Shown here piece after piece: positions 1 to 8,904 of a stretch of DNA of 64,000 nucleotides. Within the stretch, counting starts at the first letter, position 1; every line of letters starts with the position of its first letter. Below the pieces are notes generated by a model, which did not search any database, had not been told where the DNA came from, and worked only from the letters and a program-made list of their open reading frames with translations. The position numbers and the translations under genes are program-made. Source of the DNA: Usitatibacter sp035624355 (GTDB lineage: Bacteria > Pseudomonadota > Gammaproteobacteria > Burkholderiales > Usitatibacteraceae); NCBI GenBank assembly GCA_035624355.1, contig DASPRQ010000085.1, positions 1 through 64,000 on the forward strand, in the 5' to 3' direction.

Positions 1-2
1 CG

Positions 3-386
3 AAGGCGAAGATGGGCGGCGAGCATGCCGCGGACGCCGGCGATTACTGGCGCGACCTGCGCGAGCAGGGCCTGCCCTTCTTCGGGGGCGAGGAGCCGCT
101 CTGGCGCATCTCGGTCCCCCAGACGGCGGAGCCCCTCTTCCCGGGCCATCCGCAGCTCGTGGAATGGGGCGGCGGCGTGCGCTGGCTGCGCGGCGAGCAC
201 GATCCGTTCGCGATCCGCTCCACCGCCGAGCGGGCCGGCGGGCACGCCACGCTCTTTCGCGGAGGCGACCGTTCCGCGGGCGCGTTCCATCCGCTCAAGC
301 CCGCGCTCGCCAAGATCCATCGGCGGCTGAAGGCGGCCTTGGACCCGGCGGGAATCCTCAATCCCGGCCGCCTGTACGATTTCTGA
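3..386 (+). CDS. glcE: Glycolate oxidase subunit GlcE, C-terminal part (cut by window edge)
   Basis: The open frame runs in from the left edge, so only about the last 127 residues are present and the true start lies outside the window. The end has the family's closing signature ALDPAGILNPGRLY, typical of the FAD-linked oxidase C-terminal fold, and short stretches such as EPLWRISVP and GHATLFRGG fit GlcE. GlcE is the second FAD-domain subunit of the membrane-associated glycolate oxidase GlcDEF, which converts glycolate to glyoxylate. glcF follows after 4 bases, which supports the call; glcD would be expected upstream, outside the window. Confidence 0.9.
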   Translation, partial: KAKMGGEHAADAGDYWRDLREQGLPFFGGEEPLWRISVPQTAEPLFPGHPQLVEWGGGVRWLRGEHDPFAIRSTAERAGGHATLFRGGDRSAGAFHPLKPALAKIHRRLKAALDPAGILNPGRLYDF

Positions 387-390
387 GCCG

Positions 391-1620
391 ATGCAGACGC
401 AGCTCGCCGAGTGGGTGCGCGACACGCCGCAGGGGCGCGAGGCCGACGCGATCCTGCGCCGCTGCGTGCATTGCGGCTTCTGCCTCGCGACCTGCCCCAC
501 CTACAACCTGCTCGGCGACGAGCTCGACAGCCCGCGCGGCCGGATCTACCTGATGAAGCAGATGCTGGAGGGCGGGGCCGTCACCCGGCGCACCCAGGTG
601 CACCTGGACCGCTGCCTCACGTGCCGCGCGTGCGAGACCACGTGCCCGTCGGGGGTCGAGTACGGCAGGCTCGTGGACATCGGGCGCGCCCTCGTCGCGG
701 AGAAGGTCCCGCGCTCGCCCTGGGATCGCCTTCGCCGCGGCTTCCTCGCGCGGACGCTCGCCTCGCGCGCGCTGTTCGCGGCGGCGCTCGCGATCGGCCG
801 CGCGCTGCGCCCGGTCCTTCCCCGGTCCCTCGCTCGCGGCATCCCCACGCGGCGCGCGCCCGGATCGTGGCCGGCGGCGCGCCACCCCCGGCGCATGGTC
901 GCGCTCGCCGGATGCGTGCAGCCGGCCATCGCGCCCTCGATCAACGCCGCGGCCGCGCGGGTGCTCGACCGCCTCGGCGTGTCGCTCGTGGAGGTTCCCG
1001 GGGCCGGCTGCTGCGGCGCCGTTCCGTTCCACCTCGACGACCAGGACGGCGGGCGCGCCCGGGCGCGGGCGAACATCGACGCGTGGTGGCCCCACGTGGA
1101 GGGCGGCGCGGAAGCGATCGTGATCACCGCGAGCGGATGCGGCACGATGGTGAAGGATTACGGGCACCTGCTCGCCGGCGACGCGGCCTACGCGGCGAAG
1201 GCCGCGCGCATCTCCGCGCTCGCGAAGGACGTCTCGGAAGTCGTCGCCGCGGAGCGCGGGAGGCTCGCCGCGAGCCTCGGCGAGCCGGCGAAGCGCACGC
1301 GGATCGCATTCCACTCGCCCTGCTCGCTGCAGCACGGCCTGCGCATCAACGGGGTGGTCGAGGCGATCCTCGCCGGCGCGGGCTTCGAGCTGGTGCCGGT
1401 CGCCGACGCGCACCTGTGCTGCGGCTCCGCGGGGACCTACTCCCTGCTCCAGCCGCGGCTCTCGAAGCGGCTGCTGCGCAACAAGGTGCGCGCCCTCGAA
1501 TCGGGCGCGCCGGAGATCATCGCCACGGCCAACATCGGGTGCCTCGCGCACATCGGCTCGGGCGCGTCGCGGCCCGTGCTCCACTGGATCGAGCTGCTGG
1601 ACCGGCGCCTCGCCTCCTAG
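391..1620 (+). CDS. glcF: Glycolate oxidase iron-sulfur subunit GlcF
   Basis: 409 residues, the usual GlcF length. Two ferredoxin-type cysteine clusters are visible, CVHCGFCLATCP near residues 28-39 and CLTCRACETTCP near 72-83, each expected to hold a 4Fe-4S cluster. Two CCG-type motifs follow (GCCGAVPFH near 206 and CCGSAG near 346), as in the heterodisulfide reductase-like cysteine-rich domains. The subunit passes electrons from the FAD subunits GlcD/GlcE to the quinone pool. It starts 4 bases after glcE. Its stop codon overlaps, tail to tail, the stop of the convergent glycosyltransferase gene. Confidence 0.95.
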   Translation: MQTQLAEWVRDTPQGREADAILRRCVHCGFCLATCPTYNLLGDELDSPRGRIYLMKQMLEGGAVTRRTQVHLDRCLTCRACETTCPSGVEYGRLVDIGRALVAEKVPRSPWDRLRRGFLARTLASRALFAAALAIGRALRPVLPRSLARGIPTRRAPGSWPAARHPRRMVALAGCVQPAIAPSINAAAARVLDRLGVSLVEVPGAGCCGAVPFHLDDQDGGRARARANIDAWWPHVEGGAEAIVITASGCGTMVKDYGHLLAGDAAYAAKAARISALAKDVSEVVAAERGRLAASLGEPAKRTRIAFHSPCSLQHGLRINGVVEAILAGAGFELVPVADAHLCCGSAGTYSLLQPRLSKRLLRNKVRALESGAPEIIATANIGCLAHIGSGASRPVLHWIELLDRRLAS

Positions 1621-3296
1621 GACTGCGGGCGGGGCTCGCGGTCGTAGACGATGAAGAGTTCGATGCGGTCGCCCGGGCGCGAGCCGCGCCACTTCTCGGT
1701 CCACCCGGCGGGCGCCGCGGGCACGTGCGCGGGAGAAGCCTGCAGGAGCAGCGCCTTGCAGCCGGCTGCCGCGGGCGCTCCCACGGGGACCGTGCGCAGT
1801 CCCGCGAAATAGTCGAGCAGCGCGCGCTGCGCGTCGCCGACGTTCTCCCGCGCGACGCACCCGGATCCGGGCGGCAGGTGCGCGGCGACGCGCGCGGCGA
1901 GCCCGCGGTAGCTCCTCGCCTGGTCGATGAGCGGCACGCCGAGCGTCATCGCGAGCATCCACACCATCGTGATTCCCGAGGTCCAGTTGACCAGGGCGCG
2001 CCGCGCAGAGCGCACCGAACGCGCGACGACCACCGCCCAGAGCAGCGTGAGCAGCGCCGCGAAGGACACCGCGAAGTAGTTGAAGGCGTAGTGGAAGCCC
2101 GGCACCTCGCGGCGGAGCATCGCGGCGGCGAACTCCGGCCGGCCGGTGAGCGCGGCGAACCACGCGAGCCACAGCAGCGCGGCGAAGAGGAAGAAGGTCA
2201 TCATGCCGAACCAGTCGAAGGCGCTCGCCGCGCCGCGCGGCAACGAGTCGAGCTCCACCGCGCCGAGCATCGCGAAGGGAAGCAGCAGGGGCAGCGCATC
2301 CACCTCGCGCGGGCCGCCGAAGGCCGAGGTCGCGGCGAGGAAGGCGACGAGGGCCGCGAGGGGCAGGACGACCTCCCGGCGCCGCGTGAGGCTGCGCCGC
2401 GCGCGCCACAGTGTCCATGCGGCCAGGGGCAGGGCGGGCCAAGCGTACCAGGGAAGGATGCGCACGAAGTACAGCTCTTCGGCGAAGCCCTCGTCCGGCA
2501 GCATCTCGCTCCAGCGCGTGCGCGCGGCGTGCTTCAGCCAGTCGTGGAGGGCGTCGGGCGAGCTGGCGTGCAGCGCGAAGAGCCACCCGGCGACGAGGGG
2601 CGCGGCGCAGGCCGCCACCACCGCGACGGTGAGGACGTAGCGCCGGGTCCGCCAGAAGGGGGCGGCGGCGGGCAGCAGGGCGGCGAGAAGCGCGAGCATC
2701 CCGAGCGGAAGGAACCCGCTGCCGAGGAACGCGGCGCCGGTGCCGAGCCCCGCCGCGACCCCGCCGGCGACCGGGCGGCGCGCCGCGAGCGCGTGGCCGT
2801 AGAGGGCCATCGCGATCCCGGCCAGGCCCGAGAGCTCGGGGATCATCTCGTGCGCGCGGGCGAGCAGGCCCACGCATCCGATGAACAGCAGCACCCCGAC
2901 CCGCATCGCGCGCTCGCCCATCAGCTCGAGGCAGGCCAGGGCGAGGAAGGCGAGCGTGACGGCCACGAAGAAGCCCGAGGTGAGGCGCGCAGCGTCGTGG
3001 AGCGCGAGGATGCCCCCGAAGAGCTTCACGTCGATCGCGGCGGCCCAGAGGAACAGCGGAGCCCGGCCCGGAAAGGGCTCGCCGGCGATGGAGAAGTTCA
3101 CCCAGTCGCCGGTGCGCAGGATCTCCATCACCGCGCCGAACGCGTTGGCCTCGTCGACCTTCCACGGGTCGTGTCCCACGAGGCCCGGCAGGAGCCAGGT
3201 GGCGCAGATCACGAGGAACAGCGCCGCCTTGAGCGGCGTCGGGCTTCCGTCGTAGGCGATTCGCCCCCGCGATCCCTCTTCGATGCGCTCGGTCAT
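1617..3296 (-). CDS. ArnT/PMT-family (GT39/GT83-like) membrane glycosyltransferase
   Basis: 559 residues with about 10-12 hydrophobic segments and a hydrophilic C-terminal tail of about 100 residues. Near residues 40-50 the sequence HDPWKVDEA carries the DP..K.DE signature of the first periplasmic loop of ArnT/PMT glycosyltransferases, whose acidic residue is catalytic. The family transfers sugars from polyprenyl-phosphate donors to lipid A, protein or other acceptors on the periplasmic side; the acceptor here cannot be read from sequence. It lies downstream of the rpmE2 terminator, so it probably has its own promoter. The 3' end overlaps glcF convergently by 4 bases. Confidence 0.8.
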   Translation of the reverse strand: MTERIEEGSRGRIAYDGSPTPLKAALFLVICATWLLPGLVGHDPWKVDEANAFGAVMEILRTGDWVNFSIAGEPFPGRAPLFLWAAAIDVKLFGGILALHDAARLTSGFFVAVTLAFLALACLELMGERAMRVGVLLFIGCVGLLARAHEMIPELSGLAGIAMALYGHALAARRPVAGGVAAGLGTGAAFLGSGFLPLGMLALLAALLPAAAPFWRTRRYVLTVAVVAACAAPLVAGWLFALHASSPDALHDWLKHAARTRWSEMLPDEGFAEELYFVRILPWYAWPALPLAAWTLWRARRSLTRRREVVLPLAALVAFLAATSAFGGPREVDALPLLLPFAMLGAVELDSLPRGAASAFDWFGMMTFFLFAALLWLAWFAALTGRPEFAAAMLRREVPGFHYAFNYFAVSFAALLTLLWAVVVARSVRSARRALVNWTSGITMVWMLAMTLGVPLIDQARSYRGLAARVAAHLPPGSGCVARENVGDAQRALLDYFAGLRTVPVGAPAAAGCKALLLQASPAHVPAAPAGWTEKWRGSRPGDRIELFIVYDREPRPQS

Positions 3297-3344
3297 GGTG
3301 CCGTCATTCTACGGAAGCGGGCCGGGCGGCCGTCCGCAAAACGA

Positions 3345-3370
3345 AAAAGGCAGCCCGCGGGCTGCCTTTT
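3345..3370 (-). terminator. Rho-independent terminator of rpmE2
   Basis: A GC-rich perfect hairpin (GGCAGCCCGC/GCGGGCTGCC) flanked by A and T runs lies 18 bases past the rpmE2 stop. Read on the minus strand it is followed by TTTTT, fitting termination of rpmE2. On the plus strand the T run is only four bases. Confidence 0.85.
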
Positions 3371-3387
3371 CCCCTGCGCGGCCCCCG

Positions 3388-3654
3388 TCAGGCGGCCTTC
3401 GCCGAGTTGCCCTTGCGCGCGTAGCGTTTCTTGAACTTGTCGACGCGGCCGGCCGTGTCCACGATCTTCTGCTTGCCGGTGTAGAACGGGTGCGACTCCG
3501 CCGAGATCTCGATCTTGTAGACCGGATACTCCTTGCCGTCCTTCCATTTGATGGTTTCGTTCGTCGCGACCGTCGACCGGGTGACGAAACCGAAGTCGCA
3601 GCTCGTGTCGAGGAAAACGACCTCGCGGTAATTGGGGTGGATGCCGTCTTTCAT
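3388..3654 (-). CDS. rpmE2: 50S ribosomal protein L31 type B (zinc-independent form)
   Basis: 88 residues, starting MKDGIHPNYREVVFLDTS and ending in a basic tail. The length and N-terminus are those of the type B (C-minus, YkgM-like) L31: only one cysteine (near residue 19) is present, so the CxxC zinc ligands of classical L31 are missing. In many bacteria this paralogue replaces zinc-binding L31 under zinc limitation; whether a second L31 exists here is unknown. It has a good promoter at 3724-3752 and its own terminator, so it is likely a single-gene transcript. The trxA-rho-rpmE2 order is common in betaproteobacteria. AAGGCG lies about 7 bases before the ATG. Confidence 0.95.
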   Translation of the reverse strand: MKDGIHPNYREVVFLDTSCDFGFVTRSTVATNETIKWKDGKEYPVYKIEISAESHPFYTGKQKIVDTAGRVDKFKKRYARKGNSAKAA

Positions 3655-3723
3655 GATTTTCGCCTTGTTGCGGACGCCGCCGTTCTGGGAGAACGGATAC
3701 GCTCTCGGGCCCGGGAACCGTAG

Positions 3724-3752
3724 ATTATCCGCGAAAACATGAATGAAAGCAA
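3724..3752 (-). promoter_or_regulatory. Sigma70-type promoter for rpmE2
   Basis: On the minus strand TTGCTT (3752-3747) and GATAAT (3729-3724) are separated by exactly 17 bases, close to the sigma70 consensus. The -10 lies about 70 bases upstream of the rpmE2 start. The -35 is overlapped by the inverted repeat at 3749-3773. Confidence 0.7.
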
Positions 3753-3773
3753 GGGGTTGTTACAAACCCTTGC
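3749..3773. promoter_or_regulatory. Inverted repeat overlapping the rpmE2 -35 element
   Basis: A 25-base near-perfect dyad with arms GCAAGGG and CCCTTGC around a TTGTTACAA core. It overlaps the proposed -35 box of rpmE2. It could be an operator (for example for a zinc-responsive repressor, as type B L31 genes are often Zur-controlled) or the hairpin of a terminator for the upstream rho gene; a moderately T-rich stretch follows it on the minus strand. The core is not the AT-rich Zur box known from gammaproteobacteria, so the regulator is a guess. Confidence 0.4.
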
Positions 3774-3896
3774 GGTTTCCCAGGCCCTTGAGCGGACTGG
3801 CTTTTTCGCCGGGACCCGCATCCTGCCGGTGCGCGGGGTGCCAATTTAGGGCACCTGGCGCGAGGTTCGCTTCAGCACCGTTGCCTGCCGGACGAT

Positions 3897-3941
3897 GTTG
3901 AGCGGCCGAAGGTCCGCTCCAACACCGTTCCCGATGTGCGC
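3897..3941 (-). repeat. Dispersed stem-loop repeat, copy 1 (minus orientation)
   Basis: Read on the minus strand this matches the copies at 36360-36408 and 39771-39823: ATCGGGAACGGTGTTGG, then AGCGGAC, a short variable loop, then CGCTCAAC. The arms GTTGGAGCGG and CCGCTCAAC can pair. It lies 13 bases past the rho stop. Together with the promoter and dyad above, it accounts for most recognisable structure in the 300 bases between rpmE2 and rho. Confidence 0.6.
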
Positions 3942-3954
3942 ACTGTCCTCCGCT

Positions 3955-5214
<1,260 letters not shown>

Positions 5215-5343
5215 GCCGCAGGCCTGCCTGGTGGGTGGTGTTCGGGACGGGCCCGGTAGGCGTCACGGGCCGCTGAAGCGCAAACGGTTTGCGGGGTCAG
5301 CCTGGCTGCGGGGAGGTGCTGCTACGGGGTTTCTTCTTGGAGA

Positions 5344-5359
5344 CTGTTCGAACGAACAG
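5344..5359. other. Stem-loop in the trxA-rho intergenic leader
   Basis: CTGTTC-GAAC-GAACAG can fold into a short stem with a four-base loop, extendable by two pairs on the minus strand. No U-tract follows on the minus strand, so it is a weak terminator candidate. It may be part of the rho mRNA leader. Confidence 0.3.
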
Positions 5360-5384
5360 CCAGGACGGGATCAGGTTATCGGTT

Positions 5385-5711
5385 TCAGATATTGCTGTCA
5401 ATGAAGGCGGCGAGCTGCGATTTGGACAGCGCGCCCACCTTCGTGGCCTCGAGGTTGCCGTTCTTGAAGAGCATCAGCGTCGGGATGCCGCGGATGCCGT
5501 AGCGCGGCGGCGTGGACTGGTTCTCGTCGATGTTGAGCTTCGTCACCTTCAGGCGGCCGGCGTACTCGCTCGCGATCTGGTCGAGGGCCGGGGCGATCAT
5601 CTTGCAGGGGCCGCACCACTCCGCCCAGTAGTCCACGAGGACCGGGGTCTGCGACTGCAGGACCTCCTGCTCGAACGTGTCGTCGGTGATGTGGATGATC
5701 TTGTCGCTCAC
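5385..5711 (-). CDS. trxA: Thioredoxin TrxA
   Basis: 108 residues when started at the GTG at 5711, giving a protein beginning (V/M)SDKIIHITDDTF, aligned to the E. coli TrxA start. A longer frame begins at 5792 but adds a proline/arginine-rich stretch not found in the family, so I reject it. The active site WCGPCK near residue 33 and the cis-proline motif GIPTLMLF near 75 are present. TrxA is the general cytosolic dithiol reductant. The promoter at 5798-5827 would give a leader of roughly 80 bases. rho is next downstream on the same strand. Confidence 0.95.
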   Translation of the reverse strand: MSDKIIHITDDTFEQEVLQSQTPVLVDYWAEWCGPCKMIAPALDQIASEYAGRLKVTKLNIDENQSTPPRYGIRGIPTLMLFKNGNLEATKVGALSKSQLAAFIDSNI

Positions 5712-5797
5712 GCTTTCGGCCTCGTCGGGTGGGATGGGTATCGGGGGGCGCCGGGAAGGTGGCCGCCGGCGCTGTCGCGGGGCGCCCGACACCCTGC

Positions 5798-5827
5798 ATC
5801 GTAGACCAAACGGCCTCCCGGTGGCAA
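5798..5827 (-). promoter_or_regulatory. Sigma70-type promoter for trxA
   Basis: On the minus strand TTGCCA (5827-5822) and TACGAT (5803-5798) are 18 bases apart, and the -10 is about 87 bases upstream of the GTG start of trxA. It lies in the divergent region shared with fdxA. Confidence 0.55.
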
Positions 5828-5915
5828 AGCGGCGCGCACGCCCGGTCTGCTAAAATATCGGCCTTTTCCCCGGGCTTCTCCCTGACATTTCCCCGGAGCC
5901 TCGAAAGGCCATTCC

Positions 5916-6239
5916 ATGACGTACGTGGTGACCGAGTCCTGCGTGAAGTGCAAGTACACCGACTGCGTCGACGTCTGCCCGGTCGACTGCTTCCGCGAAG
6001 GTCCCAACATGCTGGTCATCGATCCGGACGAGTGCATCGACTGCACCCTGTGCGTGCCGGAGTGCCCCGTCGAGGCCATCTTCGCCGAGGACGACGTGCC
6101 TTCCGACCAGAAGGACTTCATCGGCCTGAACGCGGAGCTTTCGAAGGCCTGGAAGCCGATCGTGGAGCGCAAGGATCCGCCGGCCGACGCGGACGAGTGG
6201 AAGGACGTCAAGGACAAGCGCAAGCTCATCGAGAAGTAG
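5916..6239 (+). CDS. fdxA: Ferredoxin FdxA (7Fe-8S type)
   Basis: 107 residues, typical FdxA length. The N-terminal half has the cysteine patterns of a 3Fe-4S/4Fe-4S ferredoxin: C9-K-C-K-Y-T-D-C16-x3-C20-P, and CIDCTLCVPECPVEAIF near residues 39-55. The acidic C-terminal part (FIGLNAELSKAWKPI) is the family-specific extension. It is a soluble electron carrier with no fixed partner recognisable here. It is divergent from trxA. A TAAAAT at 5851-5856 is a possible -10 without a clear -35. Confidence 0.96.
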   Translation: MTYVVTESCVKCKYTDCVDVCPVDCFREGPNMLVIDPDECIDCTLCVPECPVEAIFAEDDVPSDQKDFIGLNAELSKAWKPIVERKDPPADADEWKDVKDKRKLIEK

Positions 6240-6288
6240 GCGCAGCGGGAGCGGCGCGGAAGCACGACCGGTCGCGGCACGGACTCCG

Positions 6289-8697
6289 ATGGCCCGGGGC
6301 AAGCTCAAGATCTACTTCGGCGCGTTTCCCGGAGCGGGCAAGACCAACGCCATGCTCACCGCCGCGCGGCGCCTGCGCGCGGCCGGCCGCGACGTCGTGG
6401 TCGCCGTCGTCGACACGCACGACGATCCCGAGACCCTGAAGCTGCTCGAAGGCCTGGAGAGGCTGCCGCCTCCGGAAGTGGACGGGGCGCCGGCCCCGGG
6501 CGAGCTCGACCTCGACGGGGCGCTCGAGCGCAGGCCGCAGGCGATCCTCGTCGACGACCTCGCGCACGCCAACCCGAAGGGCTCGCGCCATCCGAAGCGC
6601 TGGAGCGACGTCGACGAGCTGCTCGCCTCCGGCGTCGACGTGTTCACCACGATGGGCGTGCAGCACCTCGAGAGCCTGAACGACGTGGTGGGCGAGATCT
6701 GCGGCATCCACGAGCGCGAGACCGTCCCCGACACGTTCTTCGACAGCGCCGAGGAGACCATCATGGTCGACATGTCGGCCGACGAGCTGCTCGCGCGGCT
6801 GCGCGAGGGCAAGGTGCACGTCGGGCCGGAGGGCGAGGGCGCGTCCAGGACCTTCTTCAGCAAGGGTAGCCTCCTCGCGCTGCGCGAGATCGCGCTGCGC
6901 CGCACCGCCGACGTGGTCGAGGACGAGGTGCGGAAGGTGCGCGCCGAGAAGGCGGTCGAGGCGGTGTGGAAGACCCGGGGCCACCTGCTGTGCTGCGTGG
7001 GACCCGGCCCGGGCTCGGAGCACGTGGTGCGCAGCGCCGCGCGGCTGGCGGGCCAGCTCGACGTCGAATGGACCGCCGTCTACGTCGAGACGCCGCGCCT
7101 GCAGCGCCTGCCGGTCGAGGAGCGCAGCCGCATCCTCGGCGTCGTGAGCCTCGCCGAGGAGCTCGGGGCCCGCACCGCCATCCTCACGGGCACGAGCGTC
7201 GTGGAGGCGGTGGTGGACTACGCGCGCGACCAGAACATCGCGACCGTCCTCGTGGGCCGCGGGCGGCAGCGGGCGTTCCGGCTGTGGCGCAGCATCAGCG
7301 ACGTCATCGCGGTGGCGAGCCCCCACATCGACGTGATCGAGATCGGCCGCGGGGGGGCGGACGCCGGCACGCCGGTCGCCCCGGCCCCGATGCTCGTCGA
7401 CCTCGCGGGCTCCCGCGTCGCCGAAAAGCGCATGCGCTACGTGTGGACCACCGCCGTGTGCGTCGTCGCGACGCTCGCCGCCGGGGCGCTCTACGCGCAC
7501 TTCGAGCTCGCCACCGTCGTGCTGCTGTTCATGCTCACCGTCGTCCTCGTGGCGGTGCGCTGGGGCCGCGGTCCCGCGATCTACGCGGCGGTCCTCGACG
7601 TGGCGATGGTGGACTTCTTCTTCGTGCCCCCGCGCTTCTCCCTCGGCTTCGGCGATCCCCACTACCTGCTCATCTTCCTCATGATGCTCGTGGCCGGCGT
7701 CGTGGTGGGCCAGCTCGCCGGCAACCTGCGCTTCCAGGTGCGCGTCGCCTCGCACCGCGAGAAGCGCGCCCGGATGCTCTACGAGTTCGCGCGCGACCTC
7801 GCGGGGCTCGAAACCACCTCGGAGGTGATCGAGACGGCGGAAACGTTCATGTCGCGGCATTTCCGGGCGCGCGTGTCGGTCCTCGTACCGGACGCCACGG
7901 GGATGCTGGTGTCGCCCACGGGAAGCGGCATGCGCAACCCCTTCGACAGCACCGCGGCGCAGTGGGCCTTCGAGCAGGCGCAGCAGGCGGGCGCGGGCAC
8001 CGACACGCTGGCGGGCAACGAGTACCTCTTCCTGCCCCTCAAGTCGCCCACGCGCACCCGCGGGGTGCTCGCCGTCCGGCCCGAGCGCACGAGGGACCTC
8101 TACATTCCGGAGCAGCGCCACCAGTTCGAGATCTTCGCCGCGTTCGTGGCGACCACGCTCGAGCGCGTGCACTACGTGGACGTGGCGCGCGACGCCCTGC
8201 TGATGGCGCGCCTCCAGGGGCGGGACCTGCGCCTCGAGCTGCAGCGCCGCCCGCTCGCGGACATCGTCGAGGCGGCCTTGCGCGAGCTGGGCACGCTCAC
8301 CGCGAGGCACCCCGTCTCCGTGTCGGTCCCGCGCGGGCTGCCGCTCGCGAGCGTGGAGCCCGAGCTCATCCAGCGCGTCTTCACGAGCCTGGTGGGCAAC
8401 GTGGTGAAGCACACGCCCGCGGGCACCCACGTGACCGTCTCGGCGCGCGCGGCCGGTGACCACCTCGAGGTGAGCGTCGAGGACGACGGCCCCGGGCTTC
8501 CCGAAGGACGCGAGGAGGAGGTGTTCGCCTCGTTCGCGCGGGGCGAGCGCCAGGCCACCCGCCGCGGGGCGGGGCTGGGGCTCGCGGTGAGCCGCGCCAT
8601 CGTCGAGGCCCACGGCGGCACCATCCGCTCCGAGCGCCGGGACCCCAAGGGCGCGCGCTTCGTGTTCACGCTGCCCCTGCGGCGGACGCAGGAATAG
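6289..8697 (+). CDS. KdpD-like sensor protein lacking the HisKA (phosphoacceptor) segment
   Basis: 802 residues, about 90 shorter than E. coli KdpD. Order: KdpD N-terminal domain with Walker A GAFPGAGKT (residues 11-19); universal-stress-protein-like domain (about 210-350); four-helix DUF4118 membrane block (about 380-485); GAF-like region (about 500-625); HATPase domain with DDGPGLP at 732 and GAGLGLAVSRAIVEAHGG near 760. The H-box segment is absent: VHYVDVARDA runs straight into LLMARLQGRD near residue 636, where relatives have about 60 residues including SHDLRTPL. The N-box reads LVGNVVKH, with Asn kept but the usual preceding Glu replaced. No kdpFABC or kdpE is in the window. It may be a non-phosphorylating potassium or ATP-responsive regulator, or a decaying gene; the frame is otherwise intact. 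It lies 49 bases downstream of fdxA. Confidence 0.85.
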   Translation: MARGKLKIYFGAFPGAGKTNAMLTAARRLRAAGRDVVVAVVDTHDDPETLKLLEGLERLPPPEVDGAPAPGELDLDGALERRPQAILVDDLAHANPKGSRHPKRWSDVDELLASGVDVFTTMGVQHLESLNDVVGEICGIHERETVPDTFFDSAEETIMVDMSADELLARLREGKVHVGPEGEGASRTFFSKGSLLALREIALRRTADVVEDEVRKVRAEKAVEAVWKTRGHLLCCVGPGPGSEHVVRSAARLAGQLDVEWTAVYVETPRLQRLPVEERSRILGVVSLAEELGARTAILTGTSVVEAVVDYARDQNIATVLVGRGRQRAFRLWRSISDVIAVASPHIDVIEIGRGGADAGTPVAPAPMLVDLAGSRVAEKRMRYVWTTAVCVVATLAAGALYAHFELATVVLLFMLTVVLVAVRWGRGPAIYAAVLDVAMVDFFFVPPRFSLGFGDPHYLLIFLMMLVAGVVVGQLAGNLRFQVRVASHREKRARMLYEFARDLAGLETTSEVIETAETFMSRHFRARVSVLVPDATGMLVSPTGSGMRNPFDSTAAQWAFEQAQQAGAGTDTLAGNEYLFLPLKSPTRTRGVLAVRPERTRDLYIPEQRHQFEIFAAFVATTLERVHYVDVARDALLMARLQGRDLRLELQRRPLADIVEAALRELGTLTARHPVSVSVPRGLPLASVEPELIQRVFTSLVGNVVKHTPAGTHVTVSARAAGDHLEVSVEDDGPGLPEGREEEVFASFARGERQATRRGAGLGLAVSRAIVEAHGGTIRSERRDPKGARFVFTLPLRRTQE

Positions 8698-8904
8698 GCT
8701 GCCGGCGGGTTGCGCGGGCCGCGGCCTTCAGCGAACCGTGCGCCAGCGCGATGCGGCCCGCTCGGCCTCGAGGGCCCCGGGCGGACGCCGGCCCCGCCCG
8801 CGATGCGCATGCCACGGGGCGAGGGGATCGCGCACGCGCGCGCAGCGCGCGAGCGCCGGAGAGCGTCGGCAGGGCGGGGGCTCGAACATGGTCGCGGCCG
8901 GCCT

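Noticed and set aside
358..3165. Very long Arg/Ala/Gly/Pro-rich frames antisense or out of frame to real genes, here and across the window (for example 26103-29339, 28837-32559, 16510-19794)
   Set aside because: Low-complexity translation with repeated RR, RG and AR runs, no motifs, and complete overlap with well-recognised genes; typical of high-GC DNA where stop codons are rare.
5712..5792. Longer trxA reading frame giving a 27-residue Pro/Arg extension
   Set aside because: Family alignment places the start at the GTG at 5711 (SDKIIHI); the extension would include the promoter downstream region and is low complexity.
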